Of a stretch of 37,198 nt of DNA, positions 22,853 through 32,032 are shown in pieces. The stretch is from assembly GCF_014596525.1 (NCBI RefSeq), contig NZ_MSJP01000054.1, positions 1 to 37,198 on the forward strand, read 5' to 3'. The notes under the pieces are model-generated. The model ran no database searches. It was not told the DNA's origin and saw nothing but the letters and a program-made list of their open reading frames with translations. The stretch comes from Streptomyces sp. CBMA291 (lineage in GTDB: Bacteria; Actinomycetota; Actinomycetes; Streptomycetales; Streptomycetaceae). How positions within the stretch are numbered: position 1 is the first letter of the stretch; each line of letters opens with the position of its first letter. A program made the position numbers and the translations under genes.

Positions 22853-24487
22853 ATGTCCGACGTCTCCGTCGTCTGCTCCGGCCTGTCCTTCTCCTGGCCC
22901 GACGACACCCCCGTCTTCCACGATCTGTCCTTCGCGCTCGGCGCCGGCCGCACCGGGCTCGTCGCGCCCAACGGCTCCGGCAAGAGCACCCTGCTCAAGC
23001 TGATCGCCGGGGAGCTGCGGCCCTCGGCGGGCTCCGTCTCCGTCAACGGCACGCTCGGGTACCTCCCGCAGAGCCTGCCCCTGACCGGTGACCTGACCGT
23101 GGCCGAGGTGCTCGGCATCGCCCCGGTGATCCGCGCCCTCGACGCCGTCGAGTCCGGCGACGTCGACGAGAAGCACTTCACCACCATCGGCGACGACTGG
23201 GACATCGAGGAGCGCACCCGCGCCCAGCTCGACCGCCTCGGGCTCGCCGGGCTCGACCTCGACCGGAGCCTGAGCACCCTCAGCGGCGGCCAGATCATCT
23301 CGCTCGGTCTCGCCGCGCAGCTCCTGAAGCGCCCCGACGTACTCCTGCTCGACGAGCCGACCAACAACCTCGACCGGGACGCCCGGCACAAGCTGTACGA
23401 CGTGCTGTCCGACTTCAACGGGCTGCTCCTCGTGGTCGCCCACGACCGGGCGCTGCTCGACCGCATGGACGGCATCGCCGAACTCGGCGGCTCGCGGCTG
23501 CGCTTCCACGGCGGCAACTTCAGCGCGTACGAGGAGGCCGTCCGCGCCGAACAGGAGGTCGCCGAGAAGAACGTGCGCAACGCGGAGCAGGACCTGAAGC
23601 GCGAGAAGCGCGAGCTTCAGCAGGCCCGGGAGCGCGCCGAGCGACGCGCGAGCAACGCCGCCCGCAACCTCAAGAGCGCCGGTCTGCCCCGTATCTTCGC
23701 GGGGAACATGAAGCGCGGCGCGCAGGAGTCGGCGGGCCGGGCCGGACAGATGCACGCGTCCCGGGTCGGCGAGGCCAAGGCCCGGCTGGACGAGGCGGGG
23801 CGCGCACTCCGCGACGAGCAGCGGCTCTCCCTCGACCTGCCCGACACCCAGGTCCCGGCCGGCCGCGACCTCTTCCTCGGCGAGGGGCTCCAGGTCCGTC
23901 ACGCGGGCCGGGACGTCTTCGCCGCAGGAGGCATCGACCTCTCCGTGCGCGGGCCCGAGCGGATCGCGCTGACCGGGCCCAACGGGGCGGGGAAGACCAC
24001 CCTGATGCGGCTGATCACCGGGGACCTCGTCCCGGACGGCGGGCGGATCAAGCGGGGCGACGGGCGCATCGCGTATCTCTCGCAGCGGCTGGACCTGCTG
24101 GACACCCGGCTCACGGTGGCGGAGAACTTCGCCGCCTTCGCGCCCGAGCGGCCCGAGGCCGAGCGGATGAACATCCTCGCCCGGTTCCTCTTCCGGGGCG
24201 CCAGGGCCCATCTGCCCGTCGGCGCGCTGTCCGGCGGCGAGCGGCTGCGGGCCACCCTGGCCTGTGTCCTGTGCGCCGAACCGGCCCCGCAGCTCCTGCT
24301 GCTCGACGAGCCGACGAACAACCTCGACCTGGTCAGCGTGGGTCAGCTGGAGGGCGCGCTGCACTCGTACCGGGGCGCCTTCCTGGTGGTCAGTCACGAC
24401 GACCGGTTCCTCGCGGAGATCGGGGTGAACCGCTGGCTGCGGCTCGCCGACGGCAGGCTGGAGACGACGAGCGCCCCCGGGGCGTGA
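22853..24487 (+). CDS. ABC-F ATPase, ribosome-associated, antibiotic-resistance type (first of two)
   Basis: This 544-residue protein has two ABC domains and no membrane helices. The first domain has Walker A APNGSGKST (38-46), signature LSGGQ and Walker B LLLDEPTNNLD; the second has GPNGAGKT (375-382), LSGGERLRATLA and LLLLDEPTNNLD. Between them is a charged helical linker (VAEKNVRNAEQDLKREKREL, continuing) of the kind that reaches into the ribosome. ABC-F proteins displace drugs from the 50S subunit or act as translation factors. ATG 22853 follows GAGG at 22843. The leader peptide and attenuator upstream favour drug-inducible resistance. Which antibiotic class it answers to cannot be read from the sequence. 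Confidence 0.88.
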   Translation: MSDVSVVCSGLSFSWPDDTPVFHDLSFALGAGRTGLVAPNGSGKSTLLKLIAGELRPSAGSVSVNGTLGYLPQSLPLTGDLTVAEVLGIAPVIRALDAVESGDVDEKHFTTIGDDWDIEERTRAQLDRLGLAGLDLDRSLSTLSGGQIISLGLAAQLLKRPDVLLLDEPTNNLDRDARHKLYDVLSDFNGLLLVVAHDRALLDRMDGIAELGGSRLRFHGGNFSAYEEAVRAEQEVAEKNVRNAEQDLKREKRELQQARERAERRASNAARNLKSAGLPRIFAGNMKRGAQESAGRAGQMHASRVGEAKARLDEAGRALRDEQRLSLDLPDTQVPAGRDLFLGEGLQVRHAGRDVFAAGGIDLSVRGPERIALTGPNGAGKTTLMRLITGDLVPDGGRIKRGDGRIAYLSQRLDLLDTRLTVAENFAAFAPERPEAERMNILARFLFRGARAHLPVGALSGGERLRATLACVLCAEPAPQLLLLDEPTNNLDLVSVGQLEGALHSYRGAFLVVSHDDRFLAEIGVNRWLRLADGRLETTSAPGA

Positions 24488-24567
24488 GCCGCCGGTGTGT
24501 CCCGTGCCCGCGTCCGAGGCCTCGTGCCCGGCGGGCCGCCCACCGCGCCCACCCGGAGGTCTCTTCC

Positions 24568-26196
<1,629 letters not shown>

Positions 26197-26205
26197 AGGG
26201 GAAGA

Positions 26206-26246
26206 GGGAGGGGCGGGGGCACCTCGTGGGCGCCCCCGCCCCTCCC
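26206..26246. terminator. Strong 15-bp bidirectional terminator
   Basis: GGGAGGGGCGGGGGC (26206-26220) pairs exactly with GCCCCCGCCCCTCCC (26232-26246). It lies between the convergent ABC-F and Spo0M genes. Confidence 0.85.
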
Positions 26247-26264
26247 CCGCCGTGTCCCGTGGGA

Positions 26265-27359
26265 TCAGTCCTCGTCGCCCTCGTCGGTGTCCTCGTCGTC
26301 GCCCTCGAAGAAGTCGCCGACCTCGTCGATGACTTCCGAGGCGACCATGCCGCCGACGACGCCCACGGCGAGGCCCGCCGCTCCGGCGGCGACGGCTGTT
26401 CCGATGCCCGGTCCCGAGTGGTGGCCGTCGTGGTGGCCGCCGTGCCCGTGGCCGCCGTGCCCGTGGTCGCCCTTGTGGGCGTGGCCGCCGTAGGGGTCGT
26501 GGCCGTGGGAACCGTGACCGGCGTAGGGGTCGTGGCCGCCCTGGGCGAAGAGCGAGCCACCGTGGCCGCCGTGCCCCGCGTACGAGGAGCGGTGTTCGAC
26601 GAGGCGGCGGATCCAGTCGTCGACCTCGGCGTTCCAGTCGGTCAGCTCCACGCCGTGGTGGCTGACGGTGAAGCGGGTGAGGGCGTCGTGGCCCTCGGAG
26701 AAGAAGCCACCGCGCTTGTCGGCCTCCAGGACGACCTCAAGGCCCGCCGGACCGGCCAGGAAGGTCACCTCGATCTCGTTGACCTGGTGGGCGTAGCGCG
26801 GGGAGGGCGAGAGTTCGATCTCCTGGTAGAAGGGCAGCTGCTGGCCGGTGCCGCCGATGTGGCCCAGCTCCAGATCGGCCGACTTGAAGCCGAAGCCGAG
26901 CTGGCCGAGGGCCTCCAGGATGGCTTCCTGCGCGGGCAGCGGGCGGACCGCGAGGGGGTCCAGGTCGCCCTTGTCGCGTCCGCCCGCGACGGCGAGTTCG
27001 GTGCGTACGCCGAGCACGATGCCGAGGCCCTGCCCGTACAGCTCGGTGATCGGGGTCTCCCAGGGCACGGCGAGGGAGAAGGGGACGCTGTACGTGCCGC
27101 CCTCCGCGAGGCGGAAGCTTCCGCCGACGACGTGCCGGTGGAAGACCACGAAGCCTTCGGACTCGCCGTGCTCGTGCTCCGCCTCGACCCGTGCCACGAG
27201 TTCCAGGGTGATGTGCTCGATCGTGAAGTCGGCGCCGCCGCCCTTCAGATGGACCTGCCCGCTCAGGACACCGCCCGGCGTGACCGCGCCGGGGTCGAGT
27301 ACGGTGTCCACCGAGGGGCCGCCGACGCCGAGCGAGCCGAGCAGACGCTTGAACACCAT
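26265..27359 (-). CDS. spo0M: Spo0M-family sporulation-control protein with His/Gly-rich tail
   Basis: The 364-residue protein starts VFKRLLGSLGVGGPSVDTVL and has the arrestin-like Spo0M domain over about residues 1-250: GGVLSGQVHLKGG, ITLELVARVE, the SVPFSLAVPWETPIT strand pair and RYAHQVNEIEVTF. A His/Gly-rich segment (about 270-325, GHGGHGG, HGHGGHGHGGHH) follows. Next come a Gly/Ala hydrophobic stretch (GTAVAAGAAGLAVGVVGGMV) and an acidic end (FFEGDDEDTDEGDED). Spo0M is a cytosolic protein of unclear mechanism that affects sporulation in Bacillus and is common in actinomycetes. The tail could bind metal ions and associate with membrane; this is inferred. ATG 27359 has AAGGAG 11 bases upstream. 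Confidence 0.85.
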   Translation of the reverse strand: MVFKRLLGSLGVGGPSVDTVLDPGAVTPGGVLSGQVHLKGGGADFTIEHITLELVARVEAEHEHGESEGFVVFHRHVVGGSFRLAEGGTYSVPFSLAVPWETPITELYGQGLGIVLGVRTELAVAGGRDKGDLDPLAVRPLPAQEAILEALGQLGFGFKSADLELGHIGGTGQQLPFYQEIELSPSPRYAHQVNEIEVTFLAGPAGLEVVLEADKRGGFFSEGHDALTRFTVSHHGVELTDWNAEVDDWIRRLVEHRSSYAGHGGHGGSLFAQGGHDPYAGHGSHGHDPYGGHAHKGDHGHGGHGHGGHHDGHHSGPGIGTAVAAGAAGLAVGVVGGMVASEVIDEVGDFFEGDDEDTDEGDED

Positions 27360-27509
27360 CGGGCGTTCACTCCTTCATGTCACGTGGGTGGTTCGGCGTT
27401 TCAAGGGCCTGACCAGCAGGACCTCTTCACGCGTGGAGAAGCATAGAGCCCCGAGGAGCGGCCCGGAGCCGGGAGTTCGGCGGCCGAAAGGGGTGCGTCC
27501 CGCCCGTGG

Positions 27510-27734
27510 TCAGGGGCTCGCCGGGTCGAAGCCGTACCGCAGTCCGCCCTGCGTCCGCCCGTCGCGCCGGTAGACGAAGAGGGCGTCGACCCGCAGTCCG
27601 TGCTCCCCGTCCGGCAGTTCGCACGGGTAGGTCACCTGGACGATGTCGGGCCGCCGTGCCACCCGTACGCGTACGCCGTCGGCGGGGCCTCCGCTGAGCA
27701 CCCCGTCCTCCCACACTGCTTCCTCCGCCTGCAT
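27510..27734 (-). CDS. Small conserved-type hypothetical protein (74 aa), possibly DUF5988
   Basis: The frame reads QAEEAVWEDGVLSGGPADGV near the N-terminus and ends in FVYRRDGRTQGGLRYGFDPASP-like sequence. The LSGGPADG segment, a central beta-strand pattern (VRVRVARRPDIVQVTY) and a basic aromatic end recall the small DUF5988 family of Streptomyces. This is by eye and tentative. ATG 27734 has a G-rich site upstream. Function unknown. Confidence 0.6.
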   Translation of the reverse strand: MQAEEAVWEDGVLSGGPADGVRVRVARRPDIVQVTYPCELPDGEHGLRVDALFVYRRDGRTQGGLRYGFDPASP

Positions 27735-27795
27735 GGCACCCCCCGGTGTACGAAGTCGCGCCCGCTCGGGAGCCGTTCGCCGGGCGGGACGCCGT

Positions 27796-27827
27796 CCGCC
27801 GCCCCGCCCGTGCGGGCGGGGCGGCGG
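27796..27827. terminator. Long perfect hairpin terminator
   Basis: CCGCCGCCCCGCCCG (27796-27810) pairs exactly with CGGGCGGGGCGGCGG (27813-27827). It sits 15 bases downstream of the 73-residue protein gene on the minus strand. Confidence 0.85.
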
Positions 27828-27842
27828 CACGCACGGTACGGA

Positions 27843-28064
27843 CTACTTGGCGGCGGCGTCCAGTGCCGCGAGGGCCTGCGCCCAGCGGACGTACTTCAGC
27901 GCCGCGAGGTCGGCCACGGTCTTCACGCCGAACGCCTCGTCGAGCAGCTCACCGTCCCGCTCGGACACGCCCTTGAGCGCGGCGACGGGCGCGGCGAGGA
28001 TCTCGGACAGGCCCTTCTCCGCCCACGCCTTGTCCAGCACCTTGTCCAGATCGATCGAAGCCAT
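27843..28064 (-). CDS. Small helical protein (73 aa), helix-hairpin-helix-like
   Basis: The product is almost wholly helical: ASIDLDKVLDKAWAEKGLSE, then PVAALKGVSERDGELLDEAF and GVKTVADLAALKYVRWAQAL. The LKGVSERDGELLDEAFGVKTVADLA pattern (abridged) resembles helix-hairpin-helix or SAM-like DNA-binding folds, where a GVKTV turn links two helices. ATG 28064 has GGAGGG upstream, and a strong hairpin follows, so this is probably a monocistronic gene. Partner and role unknown. Confidence 0.7.
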   Translation of the reverse strand: MASIDLDKVLDKAWAEKGLSEILAAPVAALKGVSERDGELLDEAFGVKTVADLAALKYVRWAQALAALDAAAK

Positions 28065-28103
28065 GAGGCCCTCCAGCCGTCGAGCAGGCGCGACCGCCGC
28101 GCC

Positions 28104-28119
28104 TCTACACAGCTGTAGA
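28104..28119. promoter_or_regulatory. Inverted repeat TCTACA-N4-TGTAGA upstream of the small helical protein
   Basis: TCTACA (28104-28109) and TGTAGA (28114-28119) are exact inverted arms around CAGC, 40 bases upstream of the start at 28064. On the minus strand a TATCTT hexamer lies just upstream of the repeat. This fits a promoter-operator for that gene, but no regulator is identified. Confidence 0.4.
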
Positions 28120-28301
28120 AGATACGCGGTTGATCATTTACGGAAGCGCCCGCGCCGCATCTCGGCCAAGAAAGTCCGAAAGACAGCGCGGGCGGGTGAC
28201 GGGGGTCGGCGGCCATCACTCGTGGCCTACGGTCACCACCAGGGACACACGATTCACGCAGGTGTACGGGCGGCTCTGAAGCGGGTCTGCTCGGAGTGGG
28301 C

Positions 28302-28445
28302 GTGGACAACACCCCTGAGTGGTGGGCCTGGTCCATCCGGCAGCCCTCCGACGGGTCGGCCCTGGGCATCGCCGCCGTACTGTGGCTGACCGCGCTTCTC
28401 CTGCCGGCGGCGGCGCCCAGAGCGGAGGACGAGACGGAGGCTTGA
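28302..28445 (+). CDS. Very small single-helix membrane protein (47 aa)
   Basis: GTG 28302 follows GGAG at 28293-28296 with good spacing and opens a frame beginning DNTPEWWAWSIRQPSDGSAL, followed by a hydrophobic helix (GIAAVLWLTALLLPAAA) and an acidic end (EDETEA). Codon bias is high-GC in third positions. Tryptophan-rich N-termini before a single helix are common in small Streptomyces membrane proteins. Function unknown; the reading frame could be chance. Confidence 0.5.
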   Translation: MDNTPEWWAWSIRQPSDGSALGIAAVLWLTALLLPAAAPRAEDETEA

Positions 28446-28545
28446 GGCGCGGCGTGAACAGGTGTGGTCGTGCGGCGGATGCCGGGCCGCGCCCTTCGGA
28501 TCGGGCCGGGCTCGCGGCGCCCGTCCTGATCCGGAAAGGCACGAC

Positions 28546-29601
28546 CTAGTCGCCGCCTCCCCCGCCTCCGTCGGAGCCGCCGTCTCCTCCGCCCGAGTCC
28601 CCCGCGGCGCCGCCGTCGGAGCCCCAGCCGTCCGCGCCGCCCGTCTCGCAGTCGTCGCCGCCGGTGCCGAGGTTGCTGTACCAGGAGCAGTCCCAGTCCG
28701 CGTCCCCGCCGGTCGGTTCCCCGCCGTCCGTTCCCTTGCGGCGGGCGGGGAAGCGGGCCAGGCCCGTGGTGTCGCCGAGGCCGAACGCGGCGGCGAAGGC
28801 CTGGGCCATGACGGCGTCCAGCGGGTCCGAGGTCTCGTACCGGACGGGGCCGAGCGGCAGCAGGACCTCGCCCGGTTCGGCCGTCGGGCGGCGGGCGGGG
28901 CGCGTCAGGAGGGCGACCCGCCGGCCGTCGCGCAGCAGCCACGAGCCGGTGGCGTCCTGCCGCGACAGCGTCCACCGCTGTCCGGGGAGGGTCGCCTCCA
29001 CCGTGCTCTTGGCCTTGCGGAACCGTTTCGTCAGGGTGAGTTCCGCCGTCGCCTCGCCGACGGTCAGGCCGAGCCCCTTCGACGGGATGGTCGAGTCGGG
29101 GCGGAAGCCGTGCGGGGCCCGTATCCGTACGACGGGGGCGTGCGGCCCCCAGACGTCGACGCGGACCAGACGCCGGTCCACCGCGACGGCCACCGGCCCT
29201 GCGGGGCCCGGGGCGAAGCGCCGGGCCAGCCAGAGCGGTACGCCTTCGGCCCTGGCCGACTCCGCGAGCGCGGCCACCCGTTCCGGGCCACCGCTCAGCC
29301 GTACGGCCAGCTCCCCCAGTTCACGGGCGAACGCGGCGGCCTGCCGTACCTTGAACGCCTTGGCGGTGCCGGATATCCGGGTGACCGGCACGATGCCGGG
29401 CCCCTCGAACACCCGGTGCAGCGGCCGCTCGGAGCCTCCGCCGCCGAGCCAGCACCCGCGCAGATACGCCTCCGCCATCGCCGCCAGGTTCAGCTCGTCC
29501 AGCGGCATGGTCCGGCCGCCCCTGCGCAACCGCTTCCCGGTCAGCTCGACCGTACGCGCGAACGGGTTGCGCGACTGTTCGCCGTAGAGCACCTCGTCCA
29601 T
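28546..29601 (-). CDS. Hypothetical protein with Gly/Asp-rich C-terminal tail (TIGR04222-like?)
   Basis: The 351-residue protein has an N-terminal half starting DEVLYGEQSRNPFARTVELT, with LNLAAMAEAYLRGCWLG and KAFKVRQAAAFARELGELAV. A middle region with beta strands follows (PVAVAVDRRLVRVDVWGPHA; FRPDSTIPSKGLGLTVGEAT). The last 50 residues are almost only G, D, S and E with CSWYSNLGTGGDDCE, including two cysteines. Tails like this occur in predicted secreted or surface proteins, but no signal peptide or helix is seen here. ATG 29601 follows a G-run. It precedes the TerD gene on the opposite side of a 45-base gap, in the same direction. Not recognised; the TIGR04222 suggestion is weak. Confidence 0.65.
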   Translation of the reverse strand: MDEVLYGEQSRNPFARTVELTGKRLRRGGRTMPLDELNLAAMAEAYLRGCWLGGGGSERPLHRVFEGPGIVPVTRISGTAKAFKVRQAAAFARELGELAVRLSGGPERVAALAESARAEGVPLWLARRFAPGPAGPVAVAVDRRLVRVDVWGPHAPVVRIRAPHGFRPDSTIPSKGLGLTVGEATAELTLTKRFRKAKSTVEATLPGQRWTLSRQDATGSWLLRDGRRVALLTRPARRPTAEPGEVLLPLGPVRYETSDPLDAVMAQAFAAAFGLGDTTGLARFPARRKGTDGGEPTGGDADWDCSWYSNLGTGGDDCETGGADGWGSDGGAAGDSGGGDGGSDGGGGGGD

Positions 29602-29646
29602 CTCGCCCCCCCCTGCCCCGACTCCCCTTGCTTGCCCCTGCTCGCC

Positions 29647-30231
29647 CTACTTGCTGACCGCGAAGCGCATCAGGGCATGCTCGTCGCCCTGCTTGATCTT
29701 CCCCGTCGTGTTGATCACTTCGAGCTTCCAGGAGCCGCCGACTCGGAGCGCCTTGACCACGGCGCAGCCGTTGTCCTGGGTGAGCAGGCTGGGCCAGATG
29801 TCGGCGACCTGCTGGGAGCTGCCGCCGGTCGCGTCGTACACCTTGAAGCTGATGTTGCGCGCCTTCTGGAAGGAGCTGCCCTTCTTGTACGCGGCGGCGA
29901 CGAACACGATGGCCGTGATGTTGGCCGGGACGCGGGCGAGTTCGACGGTGACGGTCTCGTCGTCGCCGTCGCCGTGTCCGGTCTGGTTGTCGCCGCTGTG
30001 GAGCAGGGAGCCGTTCCCCAACGGGTCGAGGGAGTCGAGCCCGGCGAGCCGCACGGGTTCACCGCCCTGCATGGCGATGGCTATCAGGTCGAGATCGGTG
30101 CCGGTCTTGCGGCGCAGCTTGCCCAGCACGCCGCCGCTGCTGCCCGCGGTGGGGTCCCAGGACACCCCGATGGACAGGTGGGTCACTCCGTCCAGGTCCG
30201 CCGGGCCGTCTTCCTTGGTCAGCGTGATCAT
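29647..30231 (-). CDS. TerD-family tellurium/stress-response protein
   Basis: The 194-residue protein has the TerD fold markers: ITLTKEDGPADLDGVTHLSI, TDLDLIAIAM (acidic Ca-binding strand), LLHSGDNQTGHGDGDDETVT and LARVPANITAIVFVAAAYKK. DEHALMRFAVSK ends the domain. TerD proteins bind Ca2+ and belong to chemical stress and differentiation systems; several paralogues are usual in Streptomyces. Here the first domain has a GGVLGKLRRKTG insertion between the two acidic segments. ATG 30231 has AAAGGA 10 bases upstream. The glycine-tailed hypothetical gene follows 45 bases later and may be co-transcribed. Confidence 0.88.
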   Translation of the reverse strand: MITLTKEDGPADLDGVTHLSIGVSWDPTAGSSGGVLGKLRRKTGTDLDLIAIAMQGGEPVRLAGLDSLDPLGNGSLLHSGDNQTGHGDGDDETVTVELARVPANITAIVFVAAAYKKGSSFQKARNISFKVYDATGGSSQQVADIWPSLLTQDNGCAVVKALRVGGSWKLEVINTTGKIKQGDEHALMRFAVSK

Positions 30232-30370
30232 GCGTGTGTCGTCCTTTGTTCGAAAACTTCTTCCACACGCAGAGTGTGCCCGGCCGTCCCGCGGTTCCAC
30301 GCGACGGGGCCCCGGCACGGCGCGCCGGGGCCTGACGAAACGGGACGGGATGGGCGGGCGGGGCGAGATG

Positions 30371-30408
30371 AGGTGGGGTGGGGTGGGGTGAGGTGGTGTG
30401 GGGTAGGG
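30371..30408. repeat. G-rich GGGGT repeat with quadruplex potential
   Basis: Three GGGGT units (GGGG at 30375, 30380 and 30385) are followed after 11 bases by another GGGG at 30400 and GGG at 30406. Four G-tracts on one strand could form a G-quadruplex. A direct repeat CCTGACGGGA follows at 30409-30418 and 30424-30433. The site lies between the DUF4389 stop and the TerD gene start. Confidence 0.65.
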
Positions 30409-30475
30409 CCTGACGGGACTGGGCCTGACGGGATGCGTGTGGTGCGAGGGGGCGGTGGGAGGCCCGGGGTGGGGG

Positions 30476-31270
30476 TCAGCGGGAGAGCGGCGCCGCTCTC
30501 CTGGTCTGGTAGGTGTCGTCCCAGTCGTCGTCCGAGACCGTGCTGGAGGTCACGTGGACCCCGATGCCGAGCAGCAGGAAGAGCCAGACCAGTACCTTCG
30601 CGGGCGTGCCCAGGACCAGTGGCCGGGTGGCGGAGACGGGGCGCTCCGCGAGGGGGCCCGGGGCGTCGCCCAGGATGCCCTTCGGGTAGACGGGCGTCAG
30701 GAGCGAGCCGTACGCGGAGAGCCGCATCCGGTAGCGGACCACGGCCGCCGTGGCGCCGAAGACCGGTTCGGGCAGTCGGCCCAGGACGATGCCGATCAGC
30801 CAGAACACCCAGCCGAGCGCGAGCCATCCGCTCTGCGCGAGACTGCCGATGATCGCCGCCGGGATGATCAGGATCAGCCGGAAGAAGACCGCGACCCGGT
30901 TGAGCGGGGTGGCGCGCAGTTCGATCCGCGCCGGGTAGTCGGGGGCGTCGAAGGAGAACGGCGGGTACCTGTCGACGAGCAGGAAGGCGCTCGCCGTGAC
31001 CCGGGTCTGGTAGGCGAGGACCGAGCCGAGGAAGGAGGCGATGGGGTCGGGCAGCCGGCCCAGGAACAGGGCGGCGAACCAGCCCGCGACGGTGACGAAG
31101 AACGCGGCGAAGGAGAGCAGCGCCACCACCAGGAACTGGGGCACGAGCAGCAGCCAGCGCAGCAGCACCGTCCAGCGGCGTTGTCGGCCGGGTGGGGGCA
31201 CGTCGAGGACCGGCCGCCATTCGGCGCCCTCGGCGTCGCCTTCGGGGCGGGGTCCCCAACCGGTCGTCAT
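30476..31270 (-). CDS. DUF4389 domain membrane protein
   Basis: The 264-residue protein has four or more hydrophobic helices arranged as two similar halves. Each half has a helix pair (RWLLLVPQFLVVALLSFAAF and FRLILIIPAAIIGSLAQSGW) followed by an amphipathic region ending near LP-x-P (GRLPDPIASFLG; GRLPEPVFGATA). RYPPFSFDAPDYPARIELRA is the DUF4389 signature. ATG 31270 has AGGAG upstream. A last helix precedes a polar C-terminus. The family is of unknown function in the plasma membrane. It lies on the minus strand upstream of TerD but is separated from it by the G-rich region. Confidence 0.85.
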   Translation of the reverse strand: MTTGWGPRPEGDAEGAEWRPVLDVPPPGRQRRWTVLLRWLLLVPQFLVVALLSFAAFFVTVAGWFAALFLGRLPDPIASFLGSVLAYQTRVTASAFLLVDRYPPFSFDAPDYPARIELRATPLNRVAVFFRLILIIPAAIIGSLAQSGWLALGWVFWLIGIVLGRLPEPVFGATAAVVRYRMRLSAYGSLLTPVYPKGILGDAPGPLAERPVSATRPLVLGTPAKVLVWLFLLLGIGVHVTSSTVSDDDWDDTYQTRRAAPLSR

Positions 31271-32032
31271 GGGCGTCTCCGTCTCCTGCTGGTCCGCGTG
31301 GTCACTTCGATGGTGACGCGGCCCTCGGGTCCCCGCACCAGGACGGCGGCCAGTGGGGGGTACCCCGGATCCCTCCCCTGCGCGGTTCGGTGACGGTGTG
31401 GCCACCATCACGGTGCATCACGCTCACGGATGGCCGAAATGCATAGGGTTCTCCAAACGGCCGATTCCGGATCGAACGCCTGGCGACATTCCGGCATCCT
31501 CCCACCTGCTGTTCGTACGGCTGACGTTTCGGCGAGATGCATCGTTCACCCTGGTCAGGACCAAGTAGACGGCCGGAAAACGATGGTCGGGGATCTCGGG
31601 GCGCTTCAACGGACATACGGAGTCGGCCACTCATGACCGCAAGAGCTTCCGCCTACGGAGTGAAAAGCAGCCAATTTTCTCATCGGAAGCGCGCCACCGT
31701 CCGCGCGCGCCGGTGCTGGGGCGTACGCGCCGGTAGCTGCCCGCATGCTGGACACCACCTGTCATGACCTCGTCTTCTTTCCCGGGTGACCCTCTCGGCT
31801 CCACGGAACTGCATGTTCCAGCCCTTCGCGTCAACCACTCCGCCGTAGTTGACCGGAAGGTTCCCGGCCCCGTCCCCTCCGCGCCACGCCCCCTGTACCT
31901 TCCTCCTGATCCCGCCGATCCCGCCGAACCGACCGGGGTCACACACCCGCTCACCCCCCTCTCTTCGCGCCGCCCCCACGGCCCCGGCAGCTCAGCGCGT
32001 CCCCCCTCTCCTCTTTCCCCCGGTGGTTCGCC
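31271..32032. other. Divergent intergenic region, 0.76 kb, no convincing gene
   Basis: This region separates the DUF4389 gene and the SARP gene. It holds AT-richer patches near 31430-31450 and 31655-31685, a TGGTC-AG-GACCA inverted repeat (31552-31563) and GAAAA/TTTTC arms (31663 and 31675). Promoters for both genes are likely here but none stands out. A reading frame at 31764-32108 was considered and rejected. Confidence 0.55.

Noticed and set aside
28466..28546. GGTCGTGC/GCACGACC arms flanking the end of the glycine-tailed gene, considered as a terminator
   Set aside because: The arms are 65 bases apart, too far for a simple terminator, and other pairings within the loop are equally possible.
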